Position numbers and translations under genes: made by a program. A DNA stretch of 64,000 bases from Anaeramoeba flamelloides (taxonomy: Eukaryota; Metamonada; Anaeramoebidae): positions 8,127,001-8,191,000 of the forward strand of contig JANTQA010000070.1 of assembly GCA_027625915.1 (NCBI GenBank), in the 5' to 3' direction. The number at the start of each line of letters is the position of its first letter. Positions within the stretch are counted from its first letter, which is position 1. Under the pieces are notes generated by a model. The model was not told where the DNA came from. It made no database searches and saw only the letters and a list, made by a program, of their open reading frames with translations. Below are positions 1 to 11,983 of the stretch, one piece after another.

Positions 1-104
1 TTGTGTTTCTAAAAATTCTAGAAATTCTGTTGAGTCCATTCCAAATTAACAAAAGAAGTGTAAAAATAAGAAAATAACAAAAATAAATGATTGGAATATG
101 TAAA

Positions 105-600
105 TTAAGGTTTACAATCCCTGAAATTTGAAAATAGATTATCTTGTATTTGGTGTGGAGACTTGTTATTTTGTTTTTTAGTTGATCGATCAAAGACTTT
201 GTATTAATTTTAAAAGTGGTTCAAAAATGCAATTTTTTCAATATAATTTTTTTTTTTTTCCAAAAATTTGAATTGATTAGTTTAAAACTAATAAGATTAG
301 AAGTTAAGTTATAAAAAAAGCGATTTTTGGGTTGTTGATTGAAATTTTTATTTTATGTTTTGTTTTATTTGGAGCTTTTAAAAAAAAAATTTTTTTTTGG
401 TAATTGAGTAGATGAAGAAATAAATATGATAACCAACAACACAAAAATTAAAATTTAACCTTAAACACCTACCAATCTATTAATCTTACACTCTTCAATT
501 TGGATTTCGGAAAAAAAAAAAATAAATTGTCAAAAATTGCCATTTTGAAACACTATTTCAACAATTGTGATTCACATTTAAATAAAAAATCGAAAAAAAA
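105..600. mobile_element. TIR element, family AATCCCTGAAATTTG (copy 1)
   Basis: The left arm (about 105-300) begins with the AATCCCTGAAATTTGAAAA end seen at 13181 and, slightly altered, at 59088. The right part (about 460-600) is the inverse complement of the inner part of those elements: it carries the 'AATTTGGATTTCGG' and 'TGTCAAAAATTGCC' blocks in opposite orientation. The right terminal end is not clear, so this copy looks truncated. I see no transposase. It is probably a non-autonomous DNA transposon. Confidence 0.5.
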
Positions 601-1638
601 AAAATATATATCTTTGAATATTCAAGAACAATTAATAACTAAAATCTTATTTGTAATTTTCTTTTAAATCATTCTAAATATATAAAAACCTAATATTTTA
701 AAAATTAAAAAACGATAAAACCAAAAACAAAAAATGATGATCCACAATTTTTTAAATGTATATTACAGAGTTTTTATTAATGAACTTTCACTGAAAAAAA
801 GTTAAAAAAAGAAGATTTTTTGCTAATAATAAAATTATTTTTTAAAAGATATTACAGAGTTTCAATTTTCTTAGTGTTTATTTGTCTTTTCGGATATTTT
901 TTTTCTTCTTCACATGATCTTTTGCAAAAAAAAAAAAAAGACAAAAAGACAGAAAAACAAATATTTGTTGAAATTTGTAAAAAAAACAAAAGAAAAACAA
1001 AAATGAAAGAAAAAGAAAAAGAAAAAGAAAAGGCAAAAAACAATTGTAAAATTAGAAAAAATATTATCGATCCAAAAATTTGAAATTATTTTTTTGATTA
1101 GAATGCAGGGATAAACTGTCAAAACAGCTTCTATTAACTTTAAAAAGTGGAGTCAAAATTTTTAAAAAATAGTTTAGTTTTAAAAATATTTTACTCAGCT
1201 AATAAAACTGAAATAGAGTAAAAAAATTCCTTATGATAATTATTGTAAAATCATAAAAAAAAAAATAAAATAAATGAAAAGAAGAAATTAATTAACTCCA
1301 AATAATAATCCAATAAATTATTACCAATCAATCCAATAAAAGGAATTTAAATACCCTTTTGATTATCAAAATCGTTAGAGTGGTATTAAAGATCTCAAAA
1401 ATAGTCAATTTTTTCAACAAATTTACAATTGAATTGATCAATCAAAGAAAAAAACCATACAAAAAGATGGTATTATAAAAACTGTTATTATGCTGAATAA
1501 TCCATTTTGTCTTTGATTTGTTTCTTTATTCTTTTTTTTAATTGTTCTTACTTTTCATTTTCAAGTTCGATTATTTTTCCCAATTCACAAGTGTATTGAT
1601 CTTTTTTCCCCACAATAAACTCAAATAAAGAATTTACT

Positions 1639-1803
1639 GGTATTTGAATTTTATGTGGGAATAAATTTTCACATCTTTTTCCATATTTTTCTTTGATAAA
1701 ATTGAGTTCTCAAAGAAAGTGGTCAGTTCCTATTTGAAATGACTTGTTTGAAAAAGAAAATTGAAAATGAAGTGAAAATGTTTTCCGACTTATAATTCAA
1801 ATA
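1639..1803. mobile_element. MITE-like element, family F (GGTATTTGAA ends)
   Basis: About 165 bp with imperfect TIRs: GGTATTTGAATTTTATGTGG at the left and the inverse of ATATTTGAATTATAAGTCGG at the right. Inner arms are TTTTCAC... and ...AAATGAAGTGAAAA. Related copies lie at about 25294, 28018 and 57008, with partial ones near 25620, 43724 and 60340. No coding capacity, so non-autonomous. Confidence 0.6.
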
Positions 1804-1809
1804 TATGTA

Positions 1810-2280
1810 TTGAAATACAATTTTTATTTGTTTAAAGAACAATCTTTAAAGAAGCCCACCGTTGGGGTATAACGAATCAAAACATTGTTGTGTTATATTC
1901 TTTATCTCTTGAGATCCAGAATTTCCATTAAATGTCAATTTTTTATCAATTGGAAATTCTTCCAGATCGAATTCCTAATGTTAATTGGTAACTATTTTCC
2001 AAATTAACCTTTTTTTCCTCAGATAATGTTGTCTAGTTTCCCATAAAACAGGTTTCAAAAGACATCAGCCTTATCAAAAATAGTTGAGTTTTTTAATACG
2101 ATCTTAGAATACAAGTACCTTATCTGAAAAATTAACTAAATTCCTAAAAAGTTGAAATTTAAAAAGTTCTTCTGAATCTCAAGAGAAAGATAATATAACT
2201 CAACAATGTTTTGATTCGTAATATCCCAACGGTGGGCTTCTTTTAGATTATTCTTTATGAAAATAAAAAATTTTTTTCAA
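1810..2280. mobile_element. TIR element with GAAGCCCACCGTTGGG arms
   Basis: A 471 bp element. Its left half carries GAAGCCCACCGTTGGGGTAT followed by an AACGAATCAAAACATTGTTG block. The right half carries the inverse complement (AACAATGTTTTGATTCGT then CCCAACGGTGGGCTTC). The homology continues outward to TTGAAA/TTTCAA, and both outer ends are flanked by TA (1808-1809 and 2281-2282), which fits a TA target duplication as in Tc1/mariner elements. There is no open transposase frame. This is the only copy I saw in the window. Confidence 0.65.
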
Positions 2281-2476
2281 TACAGATAAAAGCTCACAAA
2301 CATCAACTTTTTATCGCTCTTCTCCAAATAAAATCGAAATCTCAAAATCGAAAAAGTGATAAATAAAAATGTACATATATTTTATTTGATCACTTTATAT
2401 AAAAACTTTACAAAATGTGGGGTTTGTTCTGAGTGTTATTTGAAACAATTTTGAATGGAAGAAATCATTTTTTACA

Positions 2477-5400
2477 ATGAAAGGCTTTCTAATCTTTTTT
2501 TGTTTTTGTCTGTTTCTAATCCCCTTTTCAAAAGGTAAACAGTTTTCAATAAAACTACAGATTTTCTTCAATTCATACACTCGATCAATTTATCTGGAGA
2601 ATTTTTTTCGCTATTATTTTATTGAATCGTTCTTTTTACACCTTTCCCAAAGATCTTTTTTTCTTATTTTTGGATTGGTGTCTTTTCATCTTTTTTTAAC
2701 CAATTTTGACAACTTTTTAAAATTAATTTTGAACTTTTTCTCATTCTGGTAAAAAAAAACACAAAAAAATACAAAAAAATACAAAAAAAAATAATTTTTA
2801 CTGAATTCAGCTTCTGTGGTTGATAATGAAACAACAGAAACTCCAATTACTGTACACATGTTACCACACTCACATTGTGATGTCGGTTACAAGGATACAC
2901 CGGAGGGATACTATACAAAAAGCGTTAAGCACATCTTGGACACTGTAGTCGAGCAATGCAGTGCGAATCCAGAATATCGCTTCATTTGGGTTGAGGTTTG
3001 GTTTCTTCAGCAATGGTGGGTCGATAGTACCGAATTGCAACGGGAGCAATTTAAGGCGCTTGTTGAAAAGAAGCAAATTGAGCTTGTCTTGGGTGGCATT
3101 GTCATGTCTGATGACGCGAATGTGTACTTTGAAGACGACATCGATCAATTAACAGAGGGCCACACGTGGCTTAAGGAAAATGTTGTACCTGATCACCCAG
3201 AATTGTTACCCAAGCACGCGTGGCATATTGATCCCTTTGGCGAGTCTTCATGGAACCCAACTGTCTTTAATGACATATGCTTTGACGTCTTTGTAATCAA
3301 CAGGATCTCTCAATCTTTGAAGGATCTGTATATGGCCGATCAGGATCTGGAATTCATCTGGCGCGGTCTCGAGTCAAAATCGGCAACGAGTGGGAGGGAG
3401 CATAACCCATGGGTGCTCGGACACGTTTTACCACATCACTATTCAGCACCACCGGGCTTTGATTGGGAAGGAAGTTCTAAGGATAACCCGCCCATTACAT
3501 CCGAAAACATTGACGCTCGGGCTACCGTCTTGTGCACATGGCTAAAGGGCGTGGCTGCAGCATTCCAAGACAATATCTTATTACAACCATTTGGACAAGA
3601 TTTCAAATTCCAACACGCGTCATGGCAATATGGCAATATGTCTTTATTAATTGATTATATTAATTCAAACCCTGAAAAGTTCCAGACGATCATCCAATTT
3701 TCCACACTGAGAGAGTATTTCGATGATTTGTATTCCCGTGAGTTGGAATTCCCCGTGACAACACAAAATTTTGATTTTTTCCCATATGACTCAACGGCCA
3801 ATAACGCCTATTGGACAGGTTATTTCACATCTTGGCCGATTGTTAAAAGACTTGTACGCTACACGTCAAATATTTTGAGAACAGCCGATTTCTTTTGGTC
3901 GTTATCTGGTCTTCAATTTTTTAATGAGGAAGATACCAAATCCTTTGAGAATATTCTATGGCTACGAAGAGAAATGGGTGTTGCTCAGCATCATGACACA
4001 ATTACTGGCACCAGCCCACAAATCAATTTGCTACGGGCACAGGAGCAATTGCATCATGGGCAATCTCTAGTGAAGGATACTCTTAATCATATTCTTGTAG
4101 AGATGCAAGACGCATCAAGGATAAGTTACCAATTTAATATCGATTTATTAGTTAAAGAAATCGAAACACACCAAGAAGCTGCAGTCGTTGTGATGAATAA
4201 CTTGGCTTGGCAGAGAGAAGAATGGATCAAAATTTCTTTGGAAAATTATACCTTTTTATTATTTGAATTGAAAGATCTAACAGTAAAGTATTTTGGTGGT
4301 TTAGAGCTTAATCCCGAACATTATACATTCATAAACAAGGAATTATTTATTTATACATATTTACCACCTTTAGGTTACCAATGTTATTCAATAGTGTCGA
4401 GTACTACTGATAATGATCAACAAAATGAAAACAATTTTGAAAATGAAAATGGAAATCGAAACAGAAATCGAAATAAAAAACGGGATGGAAATGGAAATGG
4501 AAATGGAAATGGACATAAAAATGGAAATGGAAATGGAAATAGAAACAATGAGGACGTTGAAATCAAAAAAGAAAATGAAGTTAAAAGAGCAAAAGAAATA
4601 GAAATAGAAATTGGTGATATTGATAAGATAAGTAAAATGAATTTACCAAACATTCAAGGGAATTTATTTACAATGGAAAATCAATATTATCAAATAACTT
4701 TTGATTTATCCACTGGGAAAGCAATTCAACTTAAAAACATTGAAATAGAAAGGGAAATACCCTTTGAACACGATTGGTACCAATACCTAGGCAGTATCTT
4801 TGACAATAATTATATTTTCAATGTTGAAAAGAATGCGACCCAATTGTCTGATAAAGTAACAACCTTTAAATATTATACATCTGATTCGCATCTTGTTCAA
4901 GAAGTCAGAATCACAATTGAACAGTATGTAACACAAACAATACGATTATATGACCGCATCCCAGAAGTTGAAATTGAAATGGACGTCGGATCAATTTTAC
5001 CACCACAGGAACTCATTTCTAGATTTAATGTTGGGTTGGAAACCAATGGATATTTTTATACTGATTCATTTGGGTTTCAATTATTTGAGAAATACAAATG
5101 GACAAAATGGGATTATATTAGTTCCGGTTACAGGCCCATGACCAGTTACGCTGCCTTAAGAGACGAAAAGCAAGATCTCCAAATGACATTTATTCATGAC
5201 TTTGCGCGAGGCGCTGCTTCTCTTGATTCAGGCTCCATTGAATTCATGCATGTACGAGCCGATTTTGGGAAGGGGTGGCTCTTAGATGGCACAACCACAA
5301 ACCAAAAAATTTGGATCACATTTGATTCCATTGAAAAGCAAGAACAAAACAGAGCTAAAAGTAATATCATTCATCAAAGAGCACCCCTCTTAATGTATTC

Positions 5401-5818
5401 TGCAGGCCACAAGGCAAAGATGGGTTACCCCCGTTATAATGGGTTAAATGAGCCCTTCCCTGACCAGACGCATTTGGTGTCCTTGAAAAGAATTAGTAAA
5501 GATAACTCCAAATCCATTATTCGTCTGATGAACGTAATCACCCCTGAAACGGCAAATTCTGATGTTAACCAACCCGTAGACATCAATTTGTATCATTATT
5601 TTAAAGATTATTTGAAGTTCGATGAATCAACAGAAATTACACTTACGGGACTTTGGGATAAAAATAGCTGCCAAAAAAAGGATTGGAAATGGAGCAATAA
5701 ACCCGAGCCAAATTCATCAGAAGACAGGAATCAACAATATAACGTAAAAAATCCTTTTAATACAGATATTGAACTTTTACCGGGTGAAATTCGTACTTTT
5801 GAAATTGATACTCAATAA
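2477..5818 (+). CDS. Lysosomal-type alpha-mannosidase (GH38), 2 exons
   Basis: Predicted 1021-residue secreted/lysosomal glycosidase that would trim alpha-mannose from N-glycans. Exon 1 (2477-2534) encodes a signal peptide, MKGFLIFFCFCLFLIPFSKA. A 276 bp intron (2535-2810, GTAAAC...TTCAG) interrupts codon 20, and exon 2 runs 2811-5818. GH38 landmarks in order: HSHCDVGY at 39-46 (His41 and Asp43 as zinc ligands), DPFG with the nucleophile Asp160, DFFPYDS and YWTGYFTSWP around 341-361, and AQHHDTITGTS at 411-421 (zinc His). These match lysosomal MAN2B1-type enzymes better than Golgi mannosidase II. Two oddities: the usual His of DPFGHS is Glu here, and residues about 553-620 (4409-4610) form an Asn/Gly/Glu/Lys repeat from AAATGG-like hexamers, between the catalytic and C-terminal beta domains. 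Coding GC is well above the flanks. The function class is secure; the exact substrate linkage is inferred. Confidence 0.96.
4409..4610 (+). repeat. In-frame AAATGG-type hexamer repeat inside the mannosidase gene
   Basis: Purine-rich repeats of AAATGG/GAAATG hexamers encode alternating Asn-Gly and Asn-Arg/Glu-Asn dipeptides. The frame is kept open. The position, just after the PPLGYQCYS segment, corresponds to an interdomain loop, so it is probably a tolerated replication-slippage expansion. Confidence 0.85.
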
Positions 5819-6489
5819 TAATTGAAAAAAAATTATATATTTGGAATTTTTTTTTATTTTATATATTTTATTTTTGGTTTTTTGTTTGCACTTGTGAGAA
5901 ATACAGAATACAACATTGGATTGTTTTTGGTCTTTTTTGTTAGTTTTTTTTTTTTTTTAATAATTTTTTTCTTTTTCTAACAAAAACAACAAATAATACC
6001 TTCAAATAATAAAGTGAATAAAAAGTCCCAAATAAAAGAATAAATATAAAGTCCATATATTAAAATAAATTTGCAAACTATAAAAAGTATATTTTTTAGT
6101 AAGGTATGGTGTTAGTAGAACTTTTGGTAATATTATCAATGAAAATTCTTTTATCATTACATTTCTATTACTCTCTTCTTCCCCAAATTTTAAGGATATT
6201 TTCTTTTTTTTATAAGACTAAAAAATCAAAAAATAGATATCTTTTTTAAGAATTTCTAATAGTTTTTTCTTTTCTTTCACGTATTTTTCAATTTTTTTTC
6301 AATTTTATTTTTAAATTTATAAAAAAAAATTTCAAGAAATTTACTACTAACTTGTATTGATTATAACAAGATTTATTCATTAAATTTCTTTAAAAAAATC
6401 AATAGGTTTTCAATCTAATTTCATGGATTTTCAAAAAATTTTCCTATACCAATAGCCAGAAATTTATCTCATTTTTATTCTCAAGTGAT

Positions 6490-7160
6490 TTAAACTCTTT
6501 TTTTTCGAAAAAGAAGTAGAGTTTTATGGAAGAAATAGAACCAATTTGATGATTATTATCCAATGTTCTTGAATTAATAAATTTTCAAATTATTGATCGG
6601 ATCTTTTTTTTTAAATTTAGTCAAATTTTTTATTTTGTTTATCTTTTATTTATTTTTTATTTATTTTTTTCAATTATTTATTTTTTATTTATTTTTTACT
6701 GTTTCTTTTTTTTTTTTTGATAGTCGAATTGAAAAAAATAATATAATTGAAAATCAAAATAACATCAAGAAAATTTAACTTTGAAGTTTATTTTAAAATA
6801 GAAATACAAGATAGATTAAAAAATCTTATTGCAAACCATTTTAATTTTCTCAAGAAATTGGAAATTTTGCATGAGATATTCCGAAAAGGTCCCAATATTT
6901 TTTTTAACATTTTTTTTTTTTTTTTGAAATTTATTATTTGTTGAAAAGACATTTTCTTATATGAACACTATATTAATATATATCATTTTTTTTTTTTTTT
7001 AATTTCTAGTCTGTTCAGTAATTTCTTTTATTGTTATAATATCTTATCTGAAGTTTATTATTTCTCTTATTTCGAAAAAACCTCAGTTTGGTTGATTTTT
7101 TAAAAGAAAATTAGTTTTTCCTTTTTGGATGGGAATACCTTAGAGTGAAATATAGTCTAT
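6490..7160. mobile_element. Family A TIR element (copy 1)
   Basis: The left end TAAACTCTTTTTTTTCG is followed by GAAGAAATAGAACC, matching the left end of the copy at 7758. The central block around 6820-6950 matches 8095-8215. The right end (about 7105-7160) matches 8310-8355. Same orientation as copy 2. Non-coding. Confidence 0.55.
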
Positions 7161-7526
7161 TAAGAAAAGAATTTCCTTTTTTTATTTTATGAAATCAATG
7201 CTACTTGTAAGATACAAGGTGTTGAAGAATTTTAAGTAATGTAAAAAAATTTAAAACAAGTTAATTCGGATAAAATGTACATTACGAAAATTCTTATCGT
7301 GATGAATTTAATTACTGGTCAATATGAAAAAATGTTTTAGTAAATTAGGTATTTGTTGTTGTTCTTATAAATTGTTATTTTGGAGGATTTTTATTTAATA
7401 ATTTATCTATCGAGAATACTTTTTTTTTTCAAAAATTTGGAATTTTTGATCTGCCTTTAATATTGTTCAAATTCTGTTAAATAAAGGAGTACTAACTTTA
7501 TATATTTTTTGTCGTTGTTAGAAAAA

Positions 7527-7528
<2 letters not shown>

Positions 7529-7562
<34 letters not shown>
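7529..7562. repeat. (AT)n microsatellite
   Basis: Uninterrupted AT dinucleotide run of about 34 bp in AT-rich spacer. Confidence 0.95.
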
Positions 7563-7564
<2 letters not shown>

Positions 7565-7757
7565 TAGGTTCCGATATGAAGGAACAAACTTTAAATGTAA
7601 ATTGAGTATAATAAAAAAATTACTTATCAACACACAAAGCTCAAATTCATCTTAATAATTTTTGGAAAAGAATTCCAAAAATGTCTATTAATTCAATATT
7701 TTTTGTGTTGAAAAATTCATCGAAAGGTTGGTCCTAAAAAATAGCGCTGACGAAATA

Positions 7758-8355
7758 TAAACTCTTTTTCTATCAAAGGGACCCAGTTTTATTGAAGAAA
7801 TCAAACATTTTTTATGAGTTTAATTTATTATACTTCTCAAAATATTATTTCGTTTTTTAAATTTAAATTTTTATTTCAAAATCATTTTTTGCTTTTCAGT
7901 TTTTTTTTGTTTGTTTTTTGCTTTTTTTCTTTTCCTTTTTATTTTTTTTTTATTTTATTTTATTTTTGTATTCTTTTTTTTTTTAAAAAAAGTTAATTTG
8001 AAAAAAAAAAAATGTTTGAAACTCAAAAAAACATTTAGAAAAGTTGATACTTTGTATGTTATTTTAAAATTCATACATTTACAAGTAAAATAATCTTATT
8101 GTCAACAATTTTAATTTCCTAAAGAAATTGAGAATTTTGCATGAGACATTCCAATGAAAAGTACCCAAAAAGTTTTTTAACATTTTTTTTTTTTTTTTGA
8201 AATTTATGATTTGTTCAAGCATTTCTTTTAAGATTATCGACTCTAATACGAAGTTTATAATTTTTCGTATTTCCAATCAATGTAAGTTTGGATTATTCTT
8301 AAAAATAAATCATCTTTTTCATTTTTGGCTCGGTATTTTTGAGTGAAACTGGGTT
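7758..8355. mobile_element. Family A TIR element (copy 2)
   Basis: The left end AAACTCTTTTTCTATCAAAG is the inverse of the right end of copy 3 near 9853. The right end reads GAGTGAAACTGGGTTTA; its inverse complement resembles the left ends of copies 3 and 4 (the AGCCAAAAATGAAAAA block). About 600 bp. Copies 2 and 3 are in opposite orientation and together form a large inverted repeat around 8360-9285. Confidence 0.65.
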
Positions 8356-8643
8356 TATATATAAATAAGAATCCAACTCAAAAGTCTTCAATTAATCCTA
8401 AAATCATTAAACAGTTATCCCGATTCTAAATAATAATAAATATCAAAAATAAGAAGGTCAAAAAAATAATAAAATAATGAAAATATTTAATTCTTTTTTC
8501 ATAAACCAATAGAAAAACTGGAAAAAAAAACCATTATTAAAATGAACGATTATACTTAATTTTAAACTTGAATGAATATGAAAAGCGATTTTTTACAATT
8601 AATAGAAATATCAACTTTTTACCATAAACTGAATTTCATATTA

Positions 8644-9120
8644 AAGGGCCAATCTTACATTTAAATTTTGAATTTCTTTTGCATCTTTTTGAAGTTTTAC
8701 CTCACACAATGAAAAGTTTGCAAATAAATCATTTTTTCTCTTTTTTTTTTTTTTTTTCAACAGTGTTTTGTTAAAACGGAAAATGGAAAATGAAAAATTG
8801 GAAAGAAATAACAGATGAATTAATGAAAAAATGGTTTCAAATATGAAATAGAGATTAGATTTAGTTATTCAAAAGGAAGGAGAATCGATAAATGGGTTTT
8901 TTTCATTTTTTAAATTTTTGATTTTTTCTGTAATGCTTCTTTCAAAATAAAGGTACCAATTTTTTTTAACAGTTTTTTTTATTTTTTTTTAATAAATTTT
9001 CAGACAAAAAATAAATATCTCCTGAGTATAATATTGAACATTTAAATCAAAATTTTTATATTATATTAGATAACTTCAATTATTGAAAAAAAATGTTCTA
9101 TACAATTTGATTTTTAATGG
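8644..9120 (+). repeat. Dispersed ~480 bp repeat with decayed coding-like segment (copy 1)
   Basis: Most of this segment matches, in inverse orientation, 53522-54000. Both contain a short stretch that would encode ...LKEVTDELM... and ...GESINGVF..., preceded by a T-rich tract ending TTCAACAG that resembles a 3' splice site. In this copy the frame is interrupted by stops. It sits between family A copies 2 and 3. The identity of the possible coding segment is unknown. Confidence 0.5.
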
Positions 9121-9286
9121 GCCAATGATTTTGAAAGATAGTTTAGTTATGAAAAAACTTAATTTAAAGTGATAATTATTTTTTTCTCCCTGGTTGTACT
9201 AGTACTGTTTGTAAATGGAATAACTATCCAATGAATTTTTATCAAGAATTGTAGTGATAATTTTATTGAAATTTCTAAGAAAATCT

Positions 9287-9853
9287 AAATACTATTTCTA
9301 CCAAAGGGGAATAGCCAAAAATGAAAAATTTACTTTATTATTAAGTATCAACCTAACTTATATTTTTTAGAAATAAGAGAAATTATAAACTTCGTATTAG
9401 AGTCGATGAAGATCAAAAAAAAGCCTGAATAGCAATAAATTTCAAAAAAAAACAAAAATAATGGTAAAAAAATTTTTGGGAACTTTTTTTCGGAACATCT
9501 CATACAAAATTCTCAATTTCTTAAGGAAATTAAAATTGTTGACAATAAGATTTTTTACTTGTAAATGTATGAATTTTAAAATAACATACAAAGTATCAAC
9601 TTTTCTAAATGTTATTTTTGAGTTTCAAACATTTTTTTTTTCGAATTAACTTTTTTTAAAAAAAAAAAGAATACAAAAAAAAAATAAAATAAAAAAAAAA
9701 AAAATTAAAAAGCATAAATTTTACAAAATGAGAAAAAATGGCTTTTTGTCTAAAAATTGAAATTTTAATTTGAGAAGAATAATGAACCAAACTTATAGAA
9801 TTTGTTCTATTTCTTCAATAAAACTGGACCCCTTTGATTGAAAAAGAGTTTAA
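9287..9853. mobile_element. Family A TIR element (copy 3, inverted relative to copy 2)
   Basis: The left end (ACTATTTCTACCAAAGGGG then AGCCAAAAATGAAAAA) matches copy 4 at 13828. The middle (TTGACAATAAGATTTTTTAC) is the inverse of 8085-8105. The right end TTTGATTGAAAAAGAGTTTA is the inverse of copy 2's left end. No transposase frame. Confidence 0.65.
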
Positions 9854-11018
9854 TTTAATTATTTTCTTTGAAATTTCAAGATTTTTTGAGTAATATTCAG
9901 AAAATTTAATCAAAATTTGCCAAAGGAAATTTAGGAGAAATTTTATCGTATAGTACTGAAATTTCAAAACCCATAAATTTTTTTATGAAATCAATTGGAA
10001 AATTAATTTGATATCATATAAGCTTGTTTTCAAAAATAGGCACGTATTATTCATCATAAAAAATTTGTTTAATTGTCTTGATTTTATTTTGAATAATAAA
10101 GTATTTTACTAAAGTGTTTAGTGATAATAACTATTATAGATTAATAAATAAAAATAAAGTGTAATCATTTTATTTTTTGAAAGATAAATGAAAAAAGAAA
10201 AAAATAGTAATAAAAAAATTTGCCCCTAATTTTGGAATTTGGCTTCTGTATATACTAGTCCCCAAGATAAAGTAATAAATTAAAAAAATTAATTTTTAAA
10301 GAGGTTGGGATTATAGTCCAACCCACATTAATGTTTTTGATAAGAGGAACTCTAATCAGTGTTTTTCTTTCGTTGGTATATTATTGTAAAGAATTGTTGT
10401 CAAATTTAACTTTCCACAATATCCTGATATTGCAAAAAATATATCCCAATATACTGATAAATTCAAATATGTTTAATATAATTTTTAGTTCAATTTCCCA
10501 TTTTGTAATCTCATATCTCAACTTTCAAAACAACTCGAGAGAAAGTGCCTTTTTAAGTACAACCAATTTTACATGGTTTTTTAACATTAAAAAGAATAAA
10601 ATGCTTTCTTCAAAGCTTGTGTAAAAAAATTCATACATTGGATAATGAAGTAAAAATATTCTGATGTTTATTTGAATTTATCAGTAAAAGGAAATTAGAA
10701 TATGTTAGTTGGTAAAAAAACAAAGGAATGAAATTTTGAAGTTGGTTTGGAAAACTTTTAATGAAATTACTTCACTTTTTGAGTTACACTTGGAAATCGT
10801 AAAATTAAAAGAGTTTATTGAACTTTTTTTCGGGAAGAGAAAAACCTCAATTGTTTGCCTTCTAGAAGTGAAGTAAAAACATTTACAACAAATTCTCTAT
10901 CTGATCCTTTCAACATTCTCTTTGATCTAATTTATTGATCGAAAAATTTGTAAACTTGAATCAATTTTCACAAATACGATCCAAAATCCGAAAAAATCAT
11001 TTTTTGTTTATTTTTAAA

Positions 11019-11148
11019 ATGAGCGATAATTACTTTAAAATTGCTGTTGTTGGAGGTGGTGGTGTTGGAAAATCTTGTTTAACAATTAGGTTTCTTCGTG
11101 ACATGTTTATTGAGAAATATGGTTTGTTTTTTGTTTCTGTTTTCGAAG

Positions 11149-11186
<38 letters not shown>

Positions 11187-11771
11187 ATAAAAGCAATCGA
11201 ATTAAAACAATTTCTTACTTTAATTCCACAATTGACAAACGTAAATCTTTCCAAAAACACAGATCCAACAATTGAAGAATCCTATCGAAAGGATGTTATG
11301 GTTGACGAACAAGCAGTCACACTTGAAATATTGGATACGGCAGGACAAGAAGAATACACATCCATTCGAGATCGATACCTTCGAAAGCAAGACGGTTTTG
11401 CATGTGTCTTCTCACTTACATCGAAGGCAACCGTTGGTGAAGTCAAAAGAGCCTTTCTCCATATCAGAAGAGTTAAAGACGAAGATGAAATTGTTGGTGT
11501 CTTGATTGCAAACAAGTGCGATATCAGTGAAGAAGAAAGAGCCGTTTCCTCTGATGTCGGCAAGGACCTTGCAAGAGAATTCAATGTTCCTTATGTTGAA
11601 TGCTCTGCAAAGACAGGTGAAAATGTACACGACTCCTTCTATACAATTGTCCGCGAAATTAGAAAAGCAAGAAAAAACAACATTGGGAAGCCAGTGAAAA
11701 AACAAAGTAAAAAGAAAAACAATCGCAGAAGAAGAAGAAAAAAGAAGAAATCACTTTGTCTTGTTTTTTAA
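11019..11771 (+). CDS. Ras-family small GTPase, 2 exons
   Basis: Predicted 203-residue membrane-anchored signalling GTPase. Exon 1 is 11019-11121, the intron 11122-11262 (141 bp, GTTTGT...ACACAG) and exon 2 11263-11771; the join restores YDPTIEESY in switch I. G-box motifs: P-loop GGGGVGKS at 12-19, Thr in DPTIE (G2), DTAGQEEY (G3), NKCD (G4) and ECSAKT (G5). The effector loop differs from human Ras YDPTIEDSY at one residue, so it is Ras/Rap-like rather than Rho, Rab or Arf. The C-terminus is strongly basic (RRRRRKKKK) and ends in the CAAX box CLVF, predicting prenylation (terminal Phe favours geranylgeranylation) and plasma-membrane targeting. The start was chosen at MSDNYFKIAVVG because upstream in-frame residues do not look like Ras. 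The intron contains a long poly-A run. Whether it is a Ras or Rap orthologue is unresolved. Confidence 0.96.
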
Positions 11772-11983
11772 AGAGACAAGTCACTTTATAGACCCTTTTT
11801 CTTTTCATAATTTGCCTTCCTTTTTTTTTCTTATTATTTTTCGATTATAGACTTTTTCCTCTCTTATCTTTTCTTTCTTAATGTTTTTTTTTTCTTCAAC
11901 TCCCTATTAGATTGTTTTTAATCTTTTTCAAATAAAAAAACAAACTTGTTCTTCTCAATGAATGTTTTTTTTTGAATTAAAGT

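Larger units (their letters stand above)
1..2476. other. AT-rich intergenic region upstream of the mannosidase gene
   Basis: No gene was recognised here. A low-complexity Lys/Glu or Phe/Ser reading frame near 820-1083 comes from A-rich and T-rich runs and is not a credible gene. The region holds three inverted-repeat elements listed separately (about 105-600, 1639-1803 and 1810-2280). The last 190 bases before the mannosidase start are AT-rich with no recognisable promoter motif. Confidence 0.6.
5819..11018. other. Repeat-filled intergenic region between mannosidase and Ras genes
   Basis: No gene was recognised in 5.2 kb. The first 250 bp are T-rich and contain AATAAA-like motifs that could serve mannosidase polyadenylation. 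The rest holds three family A TIR elements (about 6490-7160, 7758-8355, 9287-9853), an (AT)n tract, and a ~480 bp repeat (8644-9120) that recurs inverted near 53.5 kb. A 97-codon frame at 10331-10624 has no recognisable similarity and background-like composition. Confidence 0.6.

Noticed and set aside
820-1122. Overlapping frames rich in Lys/Glu or Phe/Ser on both strands
   Set aside because: They arise from A-rich and T-rich runs in spacer DNA, with no domain, no codon structure and no supporting splice context.
3439-3636. Minus-strand frame inside the mannosidase gene
   Set aside because: It is a shadow of the well-supported GH38 coding frame on the plus strand.
10310-10345. Hairpin GGTTGG...CCAACC resembling a tRNA arm
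   Set aside because: No surrounding acceptor stem, anticodon arm or B-box-like GTTCGA could be found, so it is not a tRNA.
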